From positions 2,418,001 to 2,482,000 of the forward strand of contig OZ253546.1 of the NCBI GenBank assembly GCA_965262585.1: DNA of 64,000 nt. The letters run 5' to 3'. How positions within the stretch are numbered: the stretch's first letter is position 1; each line of letters begins with the position of its first letter. A program made the position numbers and the translations under genes. Of this stretch, positions 54,045-63,280 are shown in pieces. Origin of the DNA: JAHRAW01 sp965262585. Lineage in GTDB: Bacteria; Pseudomonadota; Gammaproteobacteria; Arenicellales; Poriferihabitantaceae. Under the pieces are notes generated by a model. It was not told where the DNA came from, ran no database searches, and was given only the letters and a program-made list of their open reading frames with translations.

Positions 54045-56191
54045 TGGGTGTTGATAGCGCGCGTCTCAACCGCTGCTTGAGTCCGCGATCCATTGCGGTC
54101 ATCGGCGGAGACGAAGCGGCGCAGGTGATTCGGCAATGCCGCAAACTGGGGTTTAGCGGCGATCTCTGGCCGGTGAACCCAAAGCGGCATTCTATAAATG
54201 CGACCATGGAAGATCTGGATTGCTTTCCCACTATTGATGCGCTGCCCGAACCCCCGGACGCGGCTTTCGTCGCCATTCCCGCAAACGCCAGCATCGAAAT
54301 GGTTGCCGCCTTGTCGCGCATGGGCGCCGGTGGTGCGGTGTGTTATGCATCAGGATTCAAGGAAATCGGCGGAGACGGAATCGCCCGCCAGCAACGATTG
54401 ATTGAAGCCGCCGGTGCAATGCCGGTCATCGGCCCCAACTGTTACGGGTTCATCAACCTCACCTGCGGCGCGGCGTTGTGGCCCGATTATCACGGCGCGA
54501 CCGGCGTGGAAAAAGGCGTGGCAATCTTTTCCCAGAGCGGCAATGTTAGTTTGAACTTGAGTATGCAGCGGCGATTGCTGCCGCTGGCGTGGCTGGTGAC
54601 TTTGGGTAATCAAGCGGTAATTGGCATCGAAGAATGCATCGCGGCGGCGTTGCAAGCCCACTGCATAACCGCCATCGGCCTGCATATCGAAGGCTTGAAA
54701 AATTTACCCCGCTTCGTGGATCTGGCCGAGCAAGCGCGTCAAAAAGGCATCCCCATCATCGCCCTCAAAGTCGGCAGATCGAAAATTGGTGCGCGCATCA
54801 CCATGAGCCACACCGCCACGCTGGCAGGCGAAAGCGCATTGTATGACGCGCTGTTTGAACGGCTTGGAATCGGTTGCGTAGCGACTCCCGAAGAGTTTAT
54901 CGAAGCCCTGAAACTGGCATCGGTCTGCAGCGTGCCGTCCGGCAATCGCATCGCTTCGATGAGTTGTTCCGGCGGCGAGGCTACGCTGGTGGCGGACTTG
55001 GCCGGCGGACGCGCGCTCGAATTTCCCGCCCTTGAAGACGCCCACCGACAACAAGTGCAAGATACCCTCAACGACTATGTGCGAGTGGACAACCCGCTGG
55101 ACTATCACACCTTCATCTGGGGCGACCGCAAACGCATGACCGACACCTTCACCGCCATGATGTCGGGAAACTATGACCTGACCTTGCTGATCCTCGATAT
55201 TCCCGCCACCGATCCCACCGCCACCGACCTATGGCTTCGTGCGGTGCGGGCGTTCATTGCCGCCTGCCACGCCACCGGCGGCAAAGGGGCGTTGGTGACT
55301 TTGCTGGGAGAAAACCTCCCCGAAACAGTGGGACGCTTACTGTTGGAAAATGGAATCGCCCCGCTGCAGGGCCTCACGCAAGCATTGGCGGCGGTGGAAT
55401 CTGTCTGCCACATTGGTCGGGTTTGGGGGCGCAATATCGTGCCCGTGCCGCCGGTTTTTGCGACCTTTGATGCCGATGCGCTTGTTGCCGCCGTCCCGCA
55501 CCAAGAACCATTGCCAGAACCATTGGATGAATCTCAAGCGAAAAAACTGCTTGCCGCCGCCGGGTTGCCGGTTCCGGCGTCCGAATCGGTGGATTCGGTG
55601 GAAGATGCGGTTGCCGCCGCCGGGCGGCTGGGCTATCCGGTGGTGGTCAAGGCGTTGTCAAGCAGCATCGCCCATAAAACGGAATTGGGTGCGGTGGCGG
55701 TGGATCTGCGGGATGATTTGCAGGTGCGTAAACACGCCGCGCAAATGCTTTGCCACAGTGGTCGGTTGCTGGTGGAAAAGATGGTGGAAGGGGCGGTCGC
55801 CGAATTGCTATTGGGAGCGGGTTACGACCGGCAGTTCGGCTATTATCTGATTATCGGTTTTGGTGGCGCATTGGTGGAATTGATTGGCGACCGCCAACTG
55901 CTGCTGCCGCCGGTGGATGCGCCCATGATTCGCTCGGCCATCGACCGTCTGAAAACCGCGCCGCTGTTGCACGGCTATCGTGGTCGGCCGGTTGCCGATG
56001 TGGATGCGGTGATTGAGTGCGCGCTTCGGTTACACTCATTCCTTGAAAATGGTCTTAAAAACGGGCGAGATAATCCAATCGATATCGAAATCAATCCGTT
56101 GATGGTAAAGTCCGAAAACAACGGGGTGGTAGTGGCTGATGCGTTGATAACTAGAGCGCATCAGTCAAATGCGGGAGAGAAATCAATATGA
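54044..56191 (+). CDS. NDP-forming acyl-CoA synthetase (acetate-CoA ligase family)
   Basis: 715 residues from GTG at 54044, one-base overlap with the previous stop. Domains: CoA-binding (SPRSIAVIGGDEAAQVIRQC, about 10-130), succinyl-CoA-synthetase-like (GPNCYGFINL, SQSGNVSLNLS, MSHTATLAGESALYDALF, about 130-440), and ATP-grasp (YPVVVKALSSSIAHKTELGA, about 495-715). It makes acyl-CoA with release of NDP and phosphate. Context suggests activation of gamma-butyrobetaine, crotonobetaine or carnitine, a job done in E. coli by the unrelated AMP-forming CaiC. A start further upstream would lie within the dehydrogenase gene and is rejected. Confidence 0.88.
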   Translation: MGVDSARLNRCLSPRSIAVIGGDEAAQVIRQCRKLGFSGDLWPVNPKRHSINATMEDLDCFPTIDALPEPPDAAFVAIPANASIEMVAALSRMGAGGAVCYASGFKEIGGDGIARQQRLIEAAGAMPVIGPNCYGFINLTCGAALWPDYHGATGVEKGVAIFSQSGNVSLNLSMQRRLLPLAWLVTLGNQAVIGIEECIAAALQAHCITAIGLHIEGLKNLPRFVDLAEQARQKGIPIIALKVGRSKIGARITMSHTATLAGESALYDALFERLGIGCVATPEEFIEALKLASVCSVPSGNRIASMSCSGGEATLVADLAGGRALEFPALEDAHRQQVQDTLNDYVRVDNPLDYHTFIWGDRKRMTDTFTAMMSGNYDLTLLILDIPATDPTATDLWLRAVRAFIAACHATGGKGALVTLLGENLPETVGRLLLENGIAPLQGLTQALAAVESVCHIGRVWGRNIVPVPPVFATFDADALVAAVPHQEPLPEPLDESQAKKLLAAAGLPVPASESVDSVEDAVAAAGRLGYPVVVKALSSSIAHKTELGAVAVDLRDDLQVRKHAAQMLCHSGRLLVEKMVEGAVAELLLGAGYDRQFGYYLIIGFGGALVELIGDRQLLLPPVDAPMIRSAIDRLKTAPLLHGYRGRPVADVDAVIECALRLHSFLENGLKNGRDNPIDIEINPLMVKSENNGVVVADALITRAHQSNAGEKSI

Positions 56192-56200
56192 GAGATAGCC

Positions 56201-56989
56201 ATGAGTGATAAAGCAATCACAACGAAAATCAACGGCGCGGTGTTGGAAGTGGTGCTGAACCGCCCCAAAGCCAACGCCATTGATACCCCGACCAGTCAGG
56301 AAATGGGGCGAGTGTTCGCCGATTTTCGCGACAATCCGAAATTGCGGGTGGCCATCCTCACCGGCGCCGGCGAAAAATTTTTCTGCGCCGGCTGGGATCT
56401 AAAAGCGGTAGCGGAAGGGAAGGAAGACACCGCCGCCGATTTTGGAGTCGGCGGCTTCGGTGGGTTGCAAGAGTTGCCAAACCTCAACAAACCGGTCATC
56501 GCCGCGGTCAATGGCATCGCTTGCGGCGGCGGGCTGGAACTGGCACTTTCCGCCGACCTCATCATCGCTGCGGAACACGCCAGTTTTGCGCTGCCGGAAA
56601 TTAACGCAGGCACCATCGCCGACGCCGCCACCATCAAACTGCCGAAGCGCATTCCCTATCACATCGCCATGGACATGCTACTCACTGGCCGCTGGGTGGA
56701 TGCCGAGGAAGCGCACCGATGGGGGTTGATTAATGAAATCGTGAGCGGGTCGCGATTGATGCCCCGTGCCAGAGAGTTGGCCGACTTGCTTGCCGACGGC
56801 CCGCCGCTGGTGTTTGCGGCAATCAAGGAATGCATGCGCCTCACCGAAACGCTGTCCACGCAAGAATCTTTTGACCTGTTGTATAAAAAAATCCCGCCCA
56901 CCATAAAAACTTTGTATGAAAGCGAGGACATCCTCGAAGGCGCGCGGGCGTTTAGCGAAAAACGCAAACCGGTGTGGCAAGGTCGTTAG
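56201..56989 (+). CDS. caiD: CaiD-like crotonobetainyl-CoA hydratase (carnitinyl-CoA dehydratase)
   Basis: 262 residues, crotonase fold. It is strikingly CaiD-like: NRPKANAIDTPTSQEMGRVF, RVAILTGAGEKFFCAGWDLK, KPVIAAVNGIACGGGLELAL, ASFALPEINAG with the usual catalytic glutamate, and the ending FSEKRKPVWQGR. It would hydrate crotonobetainyl-CoA to L-carnitinyl-CoA. It starts 9 bases after the ligase with a GAGAGAT-type ribosome site. Enoyl-CoA hydratase activity on other short acyl-CoAs cannot be excluded. Confidence 0.85.
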   Translation: MSDKAITTKINGAVLEVVLNRPKANAIDTPTSQEMGRVFADFRDNPKLRVAILTGAGEKFFCAGWDLKAVAEGKEDTAADFGVGGFGGLQELPNLNKPVIAAVNGIACGGGLELALSADLIIAAEHASFALPEINAGTIADAATIKLPKRIPYHIAMDMLLTGRWVDAEEAHRWGLINEIVSGSRLMPRARELADLLADGPPLVFAAIKECMRLTETLSTQESFDLLYKKIPPTIKTLYESEDILEGARAFSEKRKPVWQGR

Positions 56990-57024
56990 AAAAAAAGGCC
57001 TAGAAAAAAAGGGCGCTAACAATA

Positions 57025-58263
57025 ATGAAACTATCATCGGCCAACATCCACGCCCGGCAACACGGCGCAATGGAATATAGCCACGCGCCGGTGGATATTG
57101 ATGTGGTCAGACGCTATCGGCTTGGCCGGGTGCGGGAAAAACTTGCGCAGTTGGATTACGCCGGAATTTTGTTGATCAACCCGCTGAATTGCCGGTATGC
57201 ATGCGACGCCACCAACATGCAAGTCTGGACTGCCCACTACGAAACCCGGTGCGTGTTCGTTGCCACCGCCGGCCCGTTGGTTTTGTTCGATTACGCCCAT
57301 CATCCGCACCTCGCCGAAGGCATTCCGACCATCGACGAATATCGCGTGAACCCTTCGTTCTACTACTTCGCCGCCGGTCCGCGCAGTGCCGAGAAGGCCG
57401 CGAAATTTGGCGGCGTTATCGCCGATCTGGTGCAAACCCACGGCGGCGGTAATTCCCGGCTGGCCATCGACCACTTGTCCCATCTCGGTTGCGATGCCAT
57501 TCGCAGCCACGGCATTTCCATCCATGACGGTTTGGAGGTTATGGAAACGGCGCGTGCCGTCAAGTCGGCGGAAGAACTGGTGTTGATGCAAAAATCCATC
57601 GATGTATGCGAAATTGCCGTGCGGCGTATGCGCGAAGCCACGCAACCGGGCATGACCGAAAACGCGCTGTGGGCCAACCTGCATTATGCCAACATCGAAC
57701 ACGGCGGCGAATGGATTGAAACCCGCTTGCTGTCGTCGGGCCCGCGAACCTTCCCGTGGTTTCGCGAATCCTCCATGCGCAAAATCGAAGCCGGAGACTT
57801 AATCAGCCTCGACACCGACCTCATTGGTCCGTACGGCTACTGCGCCGATATGTCGCGTTCCTGGGTGTGCGGAGACGGCCAGCCCAGCGACCAGCAAAAA
57901 CGAATTTATGCGTTGGCGCATGAACAGATTCAGCATAACAAATCCATCCTCAAGGCGGGTATGAGTTTCCGGGAAGTCGCGGAAAAGGCGTGGACGATTC
58001 CCGATGAATTCGTCGACCACCGATACGGTGTCCTCATCCACGGAGTCGGCCTCGCCGATGAATATCCGGCAATCAAACACATCCATGATTTTGCCGAAAA
58101 AGGATACGACGGCGTGCTGGAAGAAAACATGACGCTGTGCGTGGAATCTTATATCGGCTCGGCGCGAAGCGGGGAAGGGGTGAAACTCGAAGAACAAGTT
58201 TTGGTGGGCGCAAACGGCATCCGCCAACTGACCACCGACCCGCTGGAAACGGATTGGTTGTAA
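57025..58263 (+). CDS. M24-family metalloenzyme, DddP-like (possible DMSP lyase)
   Basis: 412 residues, creatinase/aminopeptidase P fold. The C-terminal domain has SSGPRTFPWFRES and the metal site: D and D in SLDTDLIGPYGY, D in CADMSRSW, H in LIHGVGLADEYP, E in MTLCVESYIG and E in VKLEEQVLV. SGPRT-PWF and DTDLIG-YG are characteristic of DddP, which cleaves dimethylsulfoniopropionate to DMS and acrylate. Other M24 members (ectoine hydrolase, Xaa-Pro peptidase) are alternatives. ATG at 57070 is a second possible start. The osmolyte context fits a DMSP or related onium substrate. Confidence 0.72.
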   Translation: MKLSSANIHARQHGAMEYSHAPVDIDVVRRYRLGRVREKLAQLDYAGILLINPLNCRYACDATNMQVWTAHYETRCVFVATAGPLVLFDYAHHPHLAEGIPTIDEYRVNPSFYYFAAGPRSAEKAAKFGGVIADLVQTHGGGNSRLAIDHLSHLGCDAIRSHGISIHDGLEVMETARAVKSAEELVLMQKSIDVCEIAVRRMREATQPGMTENALWANLHYANIEHGGEWIETRLLSSGPRTFPWFRESSMRKIEAGDLISLDTDLIGPYGYCADMSRSWVCGDGQPSDQQKRIYALAHEQIQHNKSILKAGMSFREVAEKAWTIPDEFVDHRYGVLIHGVGLADEYPAIKHIHDFAEKGYDGVLEENMTLCVESYIGSARSGEGVKLEEQVLVGANGIRQLTTDPLETDWL

Positions 58264-58282
58264 TCGGCATCGGCAATAAAAA

Positions 58283-58771
58283 ATGATTACCGTCACCGCC
58301 GCCGACCCACGCACGCCGTCCATCGCCGTCTTGATTACGCAACTGGACGACTACCAGTTGGCGTTGTATCCGCGCCAATTTTGTTATCTCGATTCGCCGG
58401 ACGAACTGGCCGGTTCGGATACGCATTTTGTTAGCGCGCATGCCGGAGACGGCAATGATTCCAAAGACAATCGGCCGCTCGGTTGCGGCGCGATAAAATA
58501 TGTGCACGGCGATTGTTTTTACGGCGAAGTTAAAAGATTATTTGTAGCCGCCGAAGCGCGGGGCAGGGGGGTGTCGAAAAAAATCATGGCCAACCTCGAA
58601 GCGCATGCGGTGGGAAAACAGGTCGCGTGTATTCGCTTGGAAACCGGCATCCACCAGCCCGAAGCAATCCGCTTATACGCACGGCGCGGTTATAAACGCC
58701 GTGGGCCCTTTGGAAATTATGCCGATGATCCGTTGTCGGTGTTCATGGAAAAGATGGCGGGCGAGTTATGA
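58283..58771 (+). CDS. GNAT-family N-acetyltransferase
   Basis: 162 residues. The acetyl-CoA binding motif is VKRLFVAAEARGRGVSKKIM (R-G-R-G-V), followed by IRLETGIHQPEAIRLYARRG and the terminal YADDPLSVFMEK. Typical size for a small-molecule or protein acetyltransferase. It lies between the M24 gene (19-base gap) and the flavoprotein gene; the stop shares ATGA with a short frame at 58768. Substrate unknown. Confidence 0.87.
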   Translation: MITVTAADPRTPSIAVLITQLDDYQLALYPRQFCYLDSPDELAGSDTHFVSAHAGDGNDSKDNRPLGCGAIKYVHGDCFYGEVKRLFVAAEARGRGVSKKIMANLEAHAVGKQVACIRLETGIHQPEAIRLYARRGYKRRGPFGNYADDPLSVFMEKMAGEL

Positions 58772-58799
58772 CTCTTAACATTTTTTGGCGGACTTGAAG

Positions 58800-60449
58800 T
58801 TGAATTTTGATTACATCATCATCGGTGCCGGCTCAGCCGGTTGCGTGCTGGCTAATCGCTTGAGCGAGGACGCGGATGTCACCATATTGCTGCTGGAATA
58901 CGGCGGCAAAGACGACAGCATTTATATTCAGATGCCGACCGCGCTTTCCATTCCGATGAATAGCGAACGTTTTGCATGGCAATTTCATAGCGAACCGGAA
59001 CCGGGATTGAACAACCGCCGCATGCACTGCCCACGCGGAAAGGTGCTGGGCGGATCATCATCCATCAACGGCATGGTCTATGTGCGCGGGCACGCCCACG
59101 ACTTTGATGCGTGGGTAGACAGCGGCGCCGCCGGTTGGGATTACCGCCATTGCCTACCGTATTTTAGAAAAGCCGATGACTGGAAATACGGCAGCGACGC
59201 ATACCGCAGTCAAGGCGGGCCGCTGACCGTGGGCAACGGCAACGAAATGAAAAATCCATTATACCGAGCGTTCATCGAGGCCGGTGTTCAGGCGGGTTAT
59301 ATGAAAACCGATGATTACAACGGATATCGTCAGGAAGGGTTTGGCGCCATGCACATGACGGTGCGCAACGGCGTGCGATGGTCGACTGCCAATGCGTATC
59401 TCAAGCCGGTTATGGGACGGCACAACCTCAAAGTGGAAACCCGCGCGCTGAGTCGCCGCATTCTGCTGGAAGGAAAAAAAGCGGTCGGGGTTGAATACCA
59501 GCGAGGCGGAAAACTCGTGACCGCACGGGCAAACCGTGAAGTGATTTTGTGCGCCGGTTCGGTCGGTTCCCCGCAGTTGTTGCAATGTTCGGGCATCGGC
59601 CCCGCCGAGGTGCTTAAAAACGCCGGTGTCGAGGTTCTCCACGACTTGCCCGGAGTCGGTGAAAACCTCCAAGACCATCTGGAATTTTATTTTCAGTTTC
59701 AGTGCAAGCAACCCATCACCTTAAACGCCAAACTGAACTGGTGGAGTAAATTTTTGATTGGCGCAAGATGGCAGTTTTTCAAATCGGGACTCGGTGCCAG
59801 CAATCACTTCGAGTCCTGCGCGTTCATTCGCTCCCGCGCCGGTATCCCGGCGCCGGATATTCAGTATCATTTCCTGCCGGGTGCCATGCGCTATGACGGG
59901 CGGGCGGCTTTTGAGGGCCACGGTTTTCAGGTGCATGTAGGCCACAACAAACCCGCCAGCCGTGGTCGGATTCGGATTACCTCGCCGGATCCGCTGCACA
60001 AGCCTTCCATCTTGTTCAATTATCTGGATCGCGAAGAAGACCGCGAAGGCTTTCGCCAATGCGTACGCCTGACCCGCGAAATTATTGCCCAACCGGCCAT
60101 GTCAGCCTATCGCGGAGCGGAGATTCAGCCCGGCGAAGCGGTTCAAAGCGACTCCGAGATCGACGCCTTCGTCAGCAATTCCGTGGAAAGCGCATATCAT
60201 CCGGCATGCACTTGCAAGATGGGGGTTGATGAAATGGCGGTGGTGGACCCGCAAACCCGCGTGCACGGCATGGACGGATTGCGAGTGGTAGATTCCTCGA
60301 TTTTCCCAATCATCACCAACGGCAACCTCAACGCCCCCACCATCATGACAGCAGAACGCGCCGCCGACCTCATCAAGGGCCGCAACATGCTACCACCCGG
60401 CAGCGCCAAAAGCGGGCTTGGGGAAAACTGGAAACAGCAACAGCGTTAA
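58800..60449 (+). CDS. betA: GMC-family flavoprotein, choline dehydrogenase-like
   Basis: 549 residues from TTG at 58800 (GGCGG ribosome site 8 bases before). FAD motif FDYIIIGAGSAGCVLANRLS, GMC signatures PRGKVLGGSSSINGMVYVRG and AGSVGSPQLLQCSGIGPAEV, C-terminal catalytic His/His-Asn region SAYHPACTCKMG and NGNLNAPTIMTAERAADLI. Choline dehydrogenase oxidises choline to betaine aldehyde. No betB aldehyde dehydrogenase or betI is adjacent, so another alcohol is possible. The frame is open from a TTG at 58785. An ATG at 58768 would join this frame only if the T6 run at 58781-58786 were T7. Confidence 0.87.
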   Translation: MNFDYIIIGAGSAGCVLANRLSEDADVTILLLEYGGKDDSIYIQMPTALSIPMNSERFAWQFHSEPEPGLNNRRMHCPRGKVLGGSSSINGMVYVRGHAHDFDAWVDSGAAGWDYRHCLPYFRKADDWKYGSDAYRSQGGPLTVGNGNEMKNPLYRAFIEAGVQAGYMKTDDYNGYRQEGFGAMHMTVRNGVRWSTANAYLKPVMGRHNLKVETRALSRRILLEGKKAVGVEYQRGGKLVTARANREVILCAGSVGSPQLLQCSGIGPAEVLKNAGVEVLHDLPGVGENLQDHLEFYFQFQCKQPITLNAKLNWWSKFLIGARWQFFKSGLGASNHFESCAFIRSRAGIPAPDIQYHFLPGAMRYDGRAAFEGHGFQVHVGHNKPASRGRIRITSPDPLHKPSILFNYLDREEDREGFRQCVRLTREIIAQPAMSAYRGAEIQPGEAVQSDSEIDAFVSNSVESAYHPACTCKMGVDEMAVVDPQTRVHGMDGLRVVDSSIFPIITNGNLNAPTIMTAERAADLIKGRNMLPPGSAKSGLGENWKQQQR

Positions 60450-60454
60450 ACCAC

Positions 60455-61802
60455 CGAAATGAGCGGCTGTCGCCGGACATGTTTTTCTGGATTCCCGTGT
60501 CCCCCAACTCGTCATCCCCGCTGTCGCGGAAATAACGAGTTGGGGGCACGAGAATGACGAGTCTGGGAGTCCTCATCCGCAAACGAGGAATATCAAAAGT
60601 GCGTCATTCCCGAACGATAGAAAAATAAGGAGCGCCAGCGACTATATTTTTCATCGTATCGGGAATCCAGAAAGCCAATAATGAGTCGGCTATCGCCGGC
60701 ATGTTGTACTGGATTCCCGCTTTCGCGAGAATAACGGCGTAGGGAGTCGGCTATTGCCGGCATGTTGTACTGGATTCCCGTGTCCCCCAACTCGTCATTC
60801 CCGCTGTCGCGGAAATAACGACTTGGCGGCACGAGAATGACGGCGGTACGTCGTCATTCCCGAACGATAGAAAAATAAGGAGCGCCAGCGACTATATTTT
60901 TCTTCGTATCGGGAATCCAGAAGGCTAATAATGAGTCGGATCTCGCCGCACATGTCTCACTGGATTCCCGCTTTCACGAGAATAACGGCGTAAGGAGTCG
61001 GCTATCGCCGGGCATGTTTTACTGGATTCCCGTGTCCCCCAACTCGTCATCCCCGCTGTCGCGGGAATAACGACTTGGGGGCACGAGAATGACGGCGGCG
61101 CGTCGTCATTCCCGAACGATAGAAAAATAAGGAGCGCCAGCGACTATATTTTTCATCGTATCGGGAATCCAGAAGGCCAATAATGAGTCGGATCTCGCCG
61201 CACATGTCTCACTGGATTCCCGCTTTCACGAGAATGACGGCGTAGGGAGTCGGCTATCGCCGGCATGTTGTACTGGATTCCCGTGTCCCCCAACTCGTCA
61301 TTCCCGCTGTCGCGTGAATGACGACTTGGCGGCACGAGAATGACGAGTCTGGGAGTCCTCATCGGCAAACGAGGAATATCAAAAGTGCGTCATTCCCGAA
61401 CGATAGAAAAATAAGGAGCGCCAGCGACTATATTTTTCATCGTATCGGGAATCCAGAAGGCTAATAAGGAGTCGGATCTCGCCGCACATGTCTCACTGGA
61501 TTCCCGCTTTCACGAGAATGACGGCGTAGGGAGTCGGCTATCGCCGGCATGTTGTACTGGATTCCCGTGTCCCCCAACTCGTCATCCCCGCTGTCGCGGG
61601 AATAACGACTTGGCGGCACGAGAATGACGAGTCTGGGAGTCCACAGCGGCAAACGAGGAATATCAAAAGTGCGTCATTCCCGAACGATAGAAAAATAAGG
61701 AGCGCCAGCGACTATATTTTTCATCGTATCGGGAATCCAGAGAAAACAATCCGGCGCCAGCCGCTCCTTATTAAGGACAGGCACGGGGGCGCTGTCCCTA
61801 CG
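60455..61802. repeat. Repeat array 3 (families A, B, C)
   Basis: No gene is supported between 60450 and 61897. Family A (61 bp): 60606-60666, 60856-60916, 61108-61168, 61392-61452, 61676-61736. Family B (65 bp): 60491-60555, 60774-60838, 61026-61090, 61277-61341, 61561-61625. The order B-A-short palindrome repeats with a period of roughly 250-285 bp. Segments such as GACGAGTCTGGGAGTC and AAACGAGGAATATCAAAAGTG are also shared between units. It closes with a GGGAATCCAG unit (61731) and a family C dyad to 61802. Open frames in it are repeat translations. Confidence 0.9.
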
Positions 61803-61847
61803 AGAGTGATGACGACGGGTGGGATGCGCGGCGCAAGCCGCTCCTCA

Positions 61848-61872
61848 TAAAAAAGGCGGCCCGAAGGCCGCC
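61848..61872 (-). terminator. Rho-independent terminator of the AGCS symporter gene
   Basis: On the minus strand, GGCGGCC-TTCG-GGCCGCC followed by TTTTTT, 26 bases after the symporter stop. A perfect 7-bp stem with a UUCG-type tetraloop. Confidence 0.9.
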
Positions 61873-61897
61873 AGATTACAAATGATGAAGTTTATGG

Positions 61898-63280
61898 TTA
61901 TGCTTTGTTGGCTGCTTTATCGTCTGCCTTGTCGTCTGCTTCATTGAAATAATCACGCGTGACCTTGAAGATCATCGGCGCGAGCAGTATCAGGCCAATC
62001 AGGTTTGGAATTGCCATCAAGCCGTTTAGCGTGTCTGACAGGTTCCACACGAAATCGACTTTTTGGTTGGCAAACCACAACGCGGCTAGCACCCAGAGGA
62101 TGCGGTAGATTATCACCGACTTTTCTTTGAACAGGAATTGCCAGCAGCGTTCACCGTAATAACTCCAACCGAGGATGGTGGTGAACGCGAATACTACCAG
62201 CGCGATGGTGACGACATAGTTGCCACCGACGAAGGTTGATTCGAACGCGGTGGCGGTGATTACATCGGCGCTGATGCCGTAGATTTGCCATGCGCCGGAA
62301 GTGATGATGCAAAGCGCGGTGATGGTGCAGACTACCAGGGTGTCGATGAAGGTTCCCAACATTGCGATCAAACCTTGTCGTACCGGGTTGTTGGTTTTTG
62401 CCGCGGCGTGTGCGATTGCGGCGGAACCCAAACCGGATTCGTTGGAGAACACACCACGCGCCACACCGAAGCGGATTGCGGCGGCTACAGCGGCACCAGC
62501 GAAACCACCGGCGGCGGCTGCGGGATTAAAGGCGTGATAGAAAATCAGGCCAATCGCGGCGGGGATTTCGGTTATGTTGATAGCGAGTACCACGAGGCCG
62601 GCGCCGATATACAGCACGATCATAGTCGGCACTAATTTGCCCGCGACTTCACCGATGCGGCGGATGCCGCCCAGAATGACGAACCCGACCAATACCGCGA
62701 CCACAATGCCGGTGACATATTTCGGCACCGCGAAGGTGCTGAGTAAGTTGCCGGCCATTGAGTTGACTTGAACCGCGTTACCGATTCCGAACGCGGCGAC
62801 CGCGCCAAAAATCGCGAACGCATAGCCGAGGTATTTGCCCAGTTCCGGCGCGAATTCGCCGACTCCGTTGCGCAAATAATACATCGGCCCGCCGACATAG
62901 TTGCCGTTGGCATCGGTTTCACGGAAGCGCACTGCGCACACCGCTTCGCCGTATTTTGTCGCCATACCGAGCAATGCGATGACCCACATATAGAAGATCG
63001 CACCCGGGCCGCCGAGGAAGATGGCGGTGGCGACGCCGACTATATTACCGGTGCCGACTGTTGCCGAAAGCGCGGTCATCAGCGCATTGAACGGCTTGAC
63101 CTCGCCTTCGCCTTCGTCGTCTTTGGAGAATAAAAGTTTGAACCCGTAGGGTATTTTGCGCCACGGGATGAAAACCAGCCCCAGCGTCAGCAAGAGCCCG
63201 GTCATGCCCAGAATTCCGAGCATGGGTGGGCCCCACGCAAAAGCATTGATTTGATTGATGATATCGTTTAAGGCGTCCAT
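61898..63280 (-). CDS. AGCS-family alanine/glycine:cation symporter
   Basis: 460 residues, about ten to eleven membrane segments. Family signatures: FNALMTALSATVGTGNIVGV near residue 64, GGPGAIFYMWVIALLGMATK, YVGGPMYYLRNGVG, and RGVFSNESGLGSAAIAHAAA near 275. These proteins co-transport alanine or glycine with sodium. The charged tail NEADDKADDKAANKA is short and repetitive. It is a single gene with its own terminator; the upstream 437 bases to pdxJ would hold its promoter. Sodium coupling is consistent with a marine or saline habitat but does not prove it. Confidence 0.94.
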   Translation of the reverse strand: MDALNDIINQINAFAWGPPMLGILGMTGLLLTLGLVFIPWRKIPYGFKLLFSKDDEGEGEVKPFNALMTALSATVGTGNIVGVATAIFLGGPGAIFYMWVIALLGMATKYGEAVCAVRFRETDANGNYVGGPMYYLRNGVGEFAPELGKYLGYAFAIFGAVAAFGIGNAVQVNSMAGNLLSTFAVPKYVTGIVVAVLVGFVILGGIRRIGEVAGKLVPTMIVLYIGAGLVVLAINITEIPAAIGLIFYHAFNPAAAAGGFAGAAVAAAIRFGVARGVFSNESGLGSAAIAHAAAKTNNPVRQGLIAMLGTFIDTLVVCTITALCIITSGAWQIYGISADVITATAFESTFVGGNYVVTIALVVFAFTTILGWSYYGERCWQFLFKEKSVIIYRILWVLAALWFANQKVDFVWNLSDTLNGLMAIPNLIGLILLAPMIFKVTRDYFNEADDKADDKAANKA

